Positions 16,643 through 19,985 of a stretch of DNA of 19,985 nucleotides are shown one piece after another; position 1 is the first letter of the stretch; the number at the start of each line of letters is the position of its first letter. The DNA is taken from the NCBI GenBank assembly GCA_023437285.1, contig JAEZGP010000274.1, forward strand, positions 1-19,985. The letters are read 5' to 3'. The position numbers and the translations under genes are program-made. This DNA comes from Actinomycetes bacterium (GTDB lineage Bacteria; Actinomycetota; Actinomycetes; Mycobacteriales; Micromonosporaceae). The notes beneath the pieces are model-generated. The model ran no database searches and was not told where the DNA came from. It saw nothing but the letters and a program-made list of their open reading frames with translations.

Positions 16643-16701
16643 CGCTGCCCTCCTGGAATGGAAAACCGTACGCCGCGTGGGGCCGCCGTGGCCGGGGAAT
16701 G

Positions 16702-17556
16702 TCAGACGGATCCATTGTGCCGCAACAGAATCTCGCGCGCGGATCGCACCACGGCAAGGTCGATGAACTGCTGGTTCTCGTCCACCGCCACCCCCGAGCC
16801 CGATGCCTCCGCCGCGTCCAGGGCGGCGACGATCCGCCTGGCCTTCGCCACCTCGGCGGCCGACGGCGTGAACACGTCGTTGATCACCGGTAGCTGGCGC
16901 GGGTGCAGCGCGGTACGGGCCCGGAAGCCGAGCCCGAGCAGCGCCGTCGTGGTCGCCCGGAGCAGCTCCAGATCGGCCAGCGCGGTCTCCACCGGCCCGA
17001 TCGGCGCCGCCAGCCCGGCCGCCGAGGACGCGAGCACCAGGTCCAGCCGGATCGGCGCCATCTCCGTGCGCTCGGGTCCGGGCCGCAGGCCGAGTTCGCC
17101 GATGAGGTCAGCCTCGCCGATCCCCAGCCGGACCACCCGTGGATGGCTGGCCAGCGTCGCCGCCGACAACACTCCCCGCGCGGTCTCCACCAGCGCGATC
17201 ACGGCCAGGGTCCGGTCCGGCAGACCCAGGCGGCGCTCGGCCTCCGCCAGCAGGCTGTCCGCCGCCGCCAGCAGTTCCGGCTCCGCCTTGGGCAGGACGA
17301 TCCCGGCGATGCCGGGTCCGGCGACCGCGGCGATATCGTCGGCGAGCAGCGGCTCCTGGTTGACCCGGACCCACGTCTGAGGTCGGTCCGAGCCGTCGCC
17401 GACGGCCTTGGCCACGTTCTCGCGGGCAACCGCCTTCTGCGACGGCGCCACGGCGTCCTCGAGGTCGAGGATGAGCGCACCCGCGCCGGTCCGTCCCGCC
17501 TTGGCGAGCTTGTCTGGGGCGTCACCGGGCACGAACAGATAGCTGCTGGGCGTCAT
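16702..17556 (-). CDS. HpcH/HpaI aldolase / CitE-type acyl-CoA lyase
   Basis: This 284-residue TIM-barrel enzyme is related to citrate lyase beta, malyl-CoA lyase and citramalyl-CoA lyase, which split a 3-hydroxy-dicarboxyl-CoA into acetyl- or propionyl-CoA plus a 2-oxoacid. Conserved blocks are SYLFVPGDAPDKL (5-17), ILDLEDAVAPSQK (29-41), WVRVN (62-66), VLPKAE (87-92), ALVETARG with Glu124, RLGIGEADLIGELG with Asp150, and ALHPRQLPVIN (217-226). The start is ATG 17556 with AAGGG upstream; the open frame before it is noncoding. It is probably cotranscribed with the IclR gene. With the CoA-transferase and PrpD-like protein it would form the lower pathway. A stand-alone CitE-like lyase for a CoA thioester is favoured over citrate lyase because no alpha or gamma subunit is present. 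Confidence 0.92.
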   Translation of the reverse strand: MTPSSYLFVPGDAPDKLAKAGRTGAGALILDLEDAVAPSQKAVARENVAKAVGDGSDRPQTWVRVNQEPLLADDIAAVAGPGIAGIVLPKAEPELLAAADSLLAEAERRLGLPDRTLAVIALVETARGVLSAATLASHPRVVRLGIGEADLIGELGLRPGPERTEMAPIRLDLVLASSAAGLAAPIGPVETALADLELLRATTTALLGLGFRARTALHPRQLPVINDVFTPSAAEVAKARRIVAALDAAEASGSGVAVDENQQFIDLAVVRSAREILLRHNGSV

Positions 17557-18076
17557 CAGATTCCCTTCACGGACAGGCGTCAACGACCGCTCCTTCGCAG
17601 TATTGGAACGCCTTCCCTGAGGACGGTACACCATGCCATCCTGCTCACGCTGCCGACCAACCACTCCAGCGACCCCCGTCGAGGCACGTCGATCATCGAC
17701 TTGGGCGGAAAGCTCCCAGTTCAACGCAACAGCTACGGCCCACACAGGACCGAGCGGGGCGGCTCCCGACGACAACATGGCGACCGACCAGTCGAGCCCT
17801 CGCGATCACAGTGTCCCACAAAGCGGAACGTCGTTCGCGATAGTCGCAACGCCGGAGGCACCCGCCAGACCGGTCGCCTCGCGCGCCGTTGGCGAGCAGG
17901 GAACGGTCGCACGGTCTGCAGCGGATCAGCAGCTCGGCTCCCGCCGCTACGCGCTCGATGAGCGGCTCATTGAGCGGGCCGCGCGGGTCGCCGGCGCGCG
18001 CGACGGCGTTCGCTATGGATTGATGGTCGGCATGTTCGGAGCTAGGACCCCGACGATGACCTTCCTCGGTGGAATG
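17557..18076. other. 520-bp intergenic region upstream of the citE-type gene
   Basis: No gene is supported on either strand. Composition is less GC-rich than the genes, and the open plus-strand frame through it continues as antisense of the lectin. It contains the operator at 17813-17829, a GGAACGCCTTCC inverted repeat near 17607-17618, and ATGAGCGGCTCAT (17958-17970). I could not identify a convincing promoter for the lyase gene. No clear terminator follows the lectin stop at 18077. Confidence 0.55.
17813..17829 (+). promoter_or_regulatory. Predicted IclR operator upstream of citE-iclR
   Basis: GTCCCACAAAGCGGAAC carries the same invariant AGCGGAAC half-site as the two other sites, with a left half matching GTTCCGCT at 5 of 8 positions. 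A GTTCGC follows three bases after the half-site, echoing the CGGAAC-N3-GTTCCG layout at 15655-15669. It is 257 bp upstream of the lyase start, farther than usual, so autoregulation is tentative. Confidence 0.45.
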
Positions 18077-19087
18077 TCACGGGCTCACCCGCACGACCCG
18101 CCACCGCTGGCTCGGCTGGAATGCCGCATCGCACTGCATCAGCTGGACGGCGGTGCCGTCAACCAGCGCGGCATTCTTGACGTCCAGGCACATCGGCGGT
18201 GCGGCGTGCAGATGGAGGGCGTCAAGCTTGAAAGCCTGGTTCTCCGGCGCCAGATCGACCGGATAGAACCGCCAGGCGCTGTCTATGCCGCAGCTGTTCT
18301 GCTCGATCAGCGCCCCGTTCCAGTGAAACTGCTGGTGGACCAGGCAAGCGGTCGGGTTGTGCTGTGGGTGCAACATAACCTCCGCCGGCCTGAAGCCGCC
18401 GTTGAAGCCGGGCAGTGTCTGCACCTCGATGTTCCACAGCTGGTTGGCCTGGCCGGCACCGAGGCAGGTCCACTGCTGGATGCGGGCGCCGTGCTGCCGC
18501 CCGCCGTCCGGCCAGGTGTCCACGTCGAGGCACTTGGCCGAACTGAGCGGGCGGAAGGTGTAGTTGTAACCGGTCGGCGTGAGGTACCAGCTTGAGCAGC
18601 TGCCGCCGAGGTCGGGCGTGTCGCCGAGTCGGGGCTGCCGCAGGCACCGACCGCTCTTGCGGTTGATGAACTGCACGCTGTACTCGTTCTCGTGCTGCGG
18701 CGATGATCGCTGCATCGTCCAGTGCTTCGCGGAAGCGTCCCCGCAACTCGTCTGCACCATCGGGGTACCGGCGTCGGTGCCGTAGCCATCCGGGAAGACG
18801 CAGTTGCCGGTCGCGGCGGAGACCAGGTAGACGTAGGACGTACCGGGGTAACGCACCACCTGGATACGCTGGCGGGCGACGGTCTGTGGGTGGGAACATC
18901 TGCCGGAGGTCACCGAGCCGTCGTTGCGCGCCTCGAGGCAGTAGTCGCTGCCCTCCTTCTGCATCAGGAACGTGACAGGCGGGTAGGTGTCGGCGTGCGC
19001 GGCGGTTGTCGGCGCGAGGGTGACCGCCACAGCGCTCACGGTGAGCATCAGACTGAGCAGAAGCCGGTGCAGGGTACGTCGTTTCAC
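18077..19087 (-). CDS. Secreted ricin-B-type (RICIN) lectin, two beta-trefoil regions
   Basis: This 336-residue exported protein probably binds carbohydrate. A Sec signal peptide (KRRTLHR, then LLLSLMLTVSAVAVTLAP) is likely cut after Ala32 (AHA-D). The C-terminal half has two clear RICIN subdomain repeats: CLDV...IQQWTC...NQLW (186-218) and CLDV...VQLMQC...SQRW (300-329), each with the CLDV opening and QxW motif. The N-terminal half (35-187) has the same spacing of Cys residues but diverged QxW motifs (KHWTMQ at 121-126). No catalytic domain is attached, so it is a lectin-only protein. The start is GTG 19087 with AAGGG upstream. It is separated from the catabolic cluster by 520 bp and has no evident link to it. 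Confidence 0.88.
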   Translation of the reverse strand: MKRRTLHRLLLSLMLTVSAVAVTLAPTTAAHADTYPPVTFLMQKEGSDYCLEARNDGSVTSGRCSHPQTVARQRIQVVRYPGTSYVYLVSAATGNCVFPDGYGTDAGTPMVQTSCGDASAKHWTMQRSSPQHENEYSVQFINRKSGRCLRQPRLGDTPDLGGSCSSWYLTPTGYNYTFRPLSSAKCLDVDTWPDGGRQHGARIQQWTCLGAGQANQLWNIEVQTLPGFNGGFRPAEVMLHPQHNPTACLVHQQFHWNGALIEQNSCGIDSAWRFYPVDLAPENQAFKLDALHLHAAPPMCLDVKNAALVDGTAVQLMQCDAAFQPSQRWRVVRVSP

Positions 19088-19442
19088 GGTGGCCCTTCTG
19101 GTCGGCGCGATGGGATCGGAAGCCCACGTTCGGTGCCGGGCCGTGGGATCAGCAGAGTCTATTCATACGTATGACTGTTGCCCTGCGTCGTGCTACGTCC
19201 AGATACGCGGAACGCAGCCGCGGACACGGCGTGACCATCGACTGTGGATCAGAGCAGGATGGGCGGCCCGTTCAGCTCGGCGCCTAGCTCCTCGCAGTGG
19301 ACCGCCATGGCGTCGGCGACGCATAGGTTGCAGACTCCGATTGCCAGCGTTCCACCCGCACGGTGACGCGAGGCGCAGGCGAGAGGACCCGCGCGGGGAA
19401 GACCGGGGGCGGCGCCGTGTCCGCGCCACCCCCGAATCTCCG
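19088..19442. other. Intergenic region upstream of the lectin gene
   Basis: It holds a perfect 12-bp palindrome TCATACGTATGA (19163-19174), about 76 bp before the lectin start. It could be an operator or include a TATGAA-type -10 on the minus strand. The hairpin at 19405-19433 is listed separately. A minus-strand frame of 65 codons (19446-19249) opens as GTGA over the dehydrogenase stop. Its first part is the hairpin itself, but its second half, ending CNLCVADAMAVHCEELGAEL and a few more residues, has coding-like third positions. I do not call it a gene. Confidence 0.45.
19405..19433 (-). terminator. Strong hairpin terminator of the sugar dehydrogenase gene
   Basis: GGGGGCGGCGC (19405-19415) pairs with GCGCCACCCCC (19423-19433) through an 11-bp stem with one G-U wobble and a 7-nt loop, starting 9 bp past the dehydrogenase stop. 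It lacks a T-tract but is the strongest hairpin in the window. It would separate the dehydrogenase from the lectin gene. Confidence 0.7.
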
Positions 19443-19985
19443 TCACGAGCCCAGAGTGATCTTGAAGATGCGCTCGGCGCTGTTGTTCGGCACGCTGTCC
19501 TTGTCACCGCGGGTGCTGGTGGTGAGCCACAGGCCGCCGTCGATGCTCGGCTCGACTGTCCGCAGCCGGCCGTACGTGCCGCTGAGGAACTGCTGCAGGT
19601 CGGTCAGGCCGGCACCGGAGATCTGTGCCCGGTACAGGCGGGCACCACGCAGGCAGGCGATGAACAGCGCGTCGCCGACGACCGCGATGCCGCTGCACGA
19701 ACCGGTCGCTACCGGATACGTCTGCTTGGGCGCCACGAATCTGGGTTCGGCGCAGCTGCCGGTCGTGCCTTCGCAGCGCGGCCAACCGTAGTTGCCGCCG
19801 CGTACGATGAGGTTCGTCTCGTCCATGACGGAGTTGCCGAACTCCTGCTCCCACAGCTGGCCCTGGGAATCGAAGGCGAGCCCTTGCGGGTTGCGGTGCC
19901 CGTAGCTCCACACGGCGGTACCGAACGGGTTGTCCGCGGGGATGCTGCCGTCCGGGTTGATGCGCAGCACCTTGCCCGCCAGGTT
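19443..19985 (-). CDS. Glucose/sorbosone dehydrogenase-like (PQQ-type) protein, C-terminal part
   Basis: The visible 180 residues are the end of a beta-propeller sugar dehydrogenase; the 5' part lies beyond the right edge. Family features are NLAGKVLRINPDGSIPADNPF, the SYGHRNPQGLAFD motif (the His-Arg-Asn-Pro block lines the active site in this family), EQEFGNSVMDETNLIVRGGNYGWPRCEG and the closing RIFKITLGS. These proteins are usually secreted and oxidise aldoses using PQQ. Many actinobacterial members are uncharacterised and are often fused to carbohydrate-binding domains at the N-terminus, which cannot be checked here. The frame is fixed by the open reading to the window edge. It has no clear connection to the catabolic genes. 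Confidence 0.9.
   Translation of the reverse strand, partial: NLAGKVLRINPDGSIPADNPFGTAVWSYGHRNPQGLAFDSQGQLWEQEFGNSVMDETNLIVRGGNYGWPRCEGTTGSCAEPRFVAPKQTYPVATGSCSGIAVVGDALFIACLRGARLYRAQISGAGLTDLQQFLSGTYGRLRTVEPSIDGGLWLTTSTRGDKDSVPNNSAERIFKITLGS

Noticed and set aside
17607..17618. GGAACGCCTTCC as a further IclR operator
   Set aside because: The spacing between the half-sites differs from the other three sites and the AGCGGAAC core is absent.
17633..18595. Plus-strand 320-codon frame before and opposite the lectin gene
   Set aside because: Its second half is antisense to the lectin. The first half has lower GC and no recognisable motif, so a divergent gene is not supported.

Overview
The window is a GC-rich stretch (third codon positions almost all G or C) with GTG starts, GGAG/AAGG ribosome binding sites, an IclR regulator, a Tat-type lipoprotein and a secreted ricin-B-type lectin. 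This points to a filamentous actinobacterium. The lectin and the PQQ-type sugar dehydrogenase at the right would suit Micromonosporaceae or a relative, but the genus is a guess. Every gene I can support lies on the minus strand, so the window reads from right to left. The long plus-strand ORFs are antisense shadows.

Layout, right to left. (1) 19985-18077: the 3' end of a glucose/sorbosone dehydrogenase with a strong hairpin after its stop, then a secreted two-domain RICIN lectin. Both look like unrelated neighbours. (2) 17556-15842: a CitE/HpcH-type acyl-CoA lyase and an IclR regulator. (3) 15629-14862: a maleate-isomerase/arylmalonate-decarboxylase-like enzyme, followed by a hairpin. (4) 14371-3546: a nine-gene run with gaps of 82 bp or less: nitrilase-superfamily amidohydrolase, ABC permease, Tat lipoprotein binding protein, FAD aromatic hydroxylase, ABC ATPase, cyclase-family hydrolase, class III CoA-transferase, MmgE/PrpD protein and hydantoinase-like cyclic amidohydrolase. 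(5) 3454-1: flavin reductase, HpaB-type monooxygenase and a UbiD-family decarboxylase that runs off the left edge, behind an AT-rich promoter region of their own.

Together, genes 1-17556 look like one catabolic island for an aromatic or, more likely, nitrogen-containing ring compound. The inferred roles are import (NitT/TauT-type ABC), ring hydroxylation (single-component FAD enzyme plus two-component HpaBC-type enzyme), decarboxylation (UbiD), ring or C-N hydrolysis (hydantoinase-like, cyclase and nitrilase-like enzymes), isomerisation or decarboxylation (Asp/Glu-racemase fold), CoA activation, a PrpD-type hydration/dehydration or epimerisation, and C-C cleavage by the CitE-type lyase. I do not recognise this gene combination as a characterised pathway, and the substrate cannot be read from the sequence. 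A 17-bp near-palindrome with an invariant AGCGGAAC half-site lies in each of the three long intergenic regions upstream of the citE-iclR, racemase and nitrilase-ABC units. It is the best candidate for the IclR operator. The hpaC-hpaB-ubiD unit lacks it and has a different set of repeated half-sites.

I see no tRNA, rRNA, CRISPR array, insertion sequence or attachment site.
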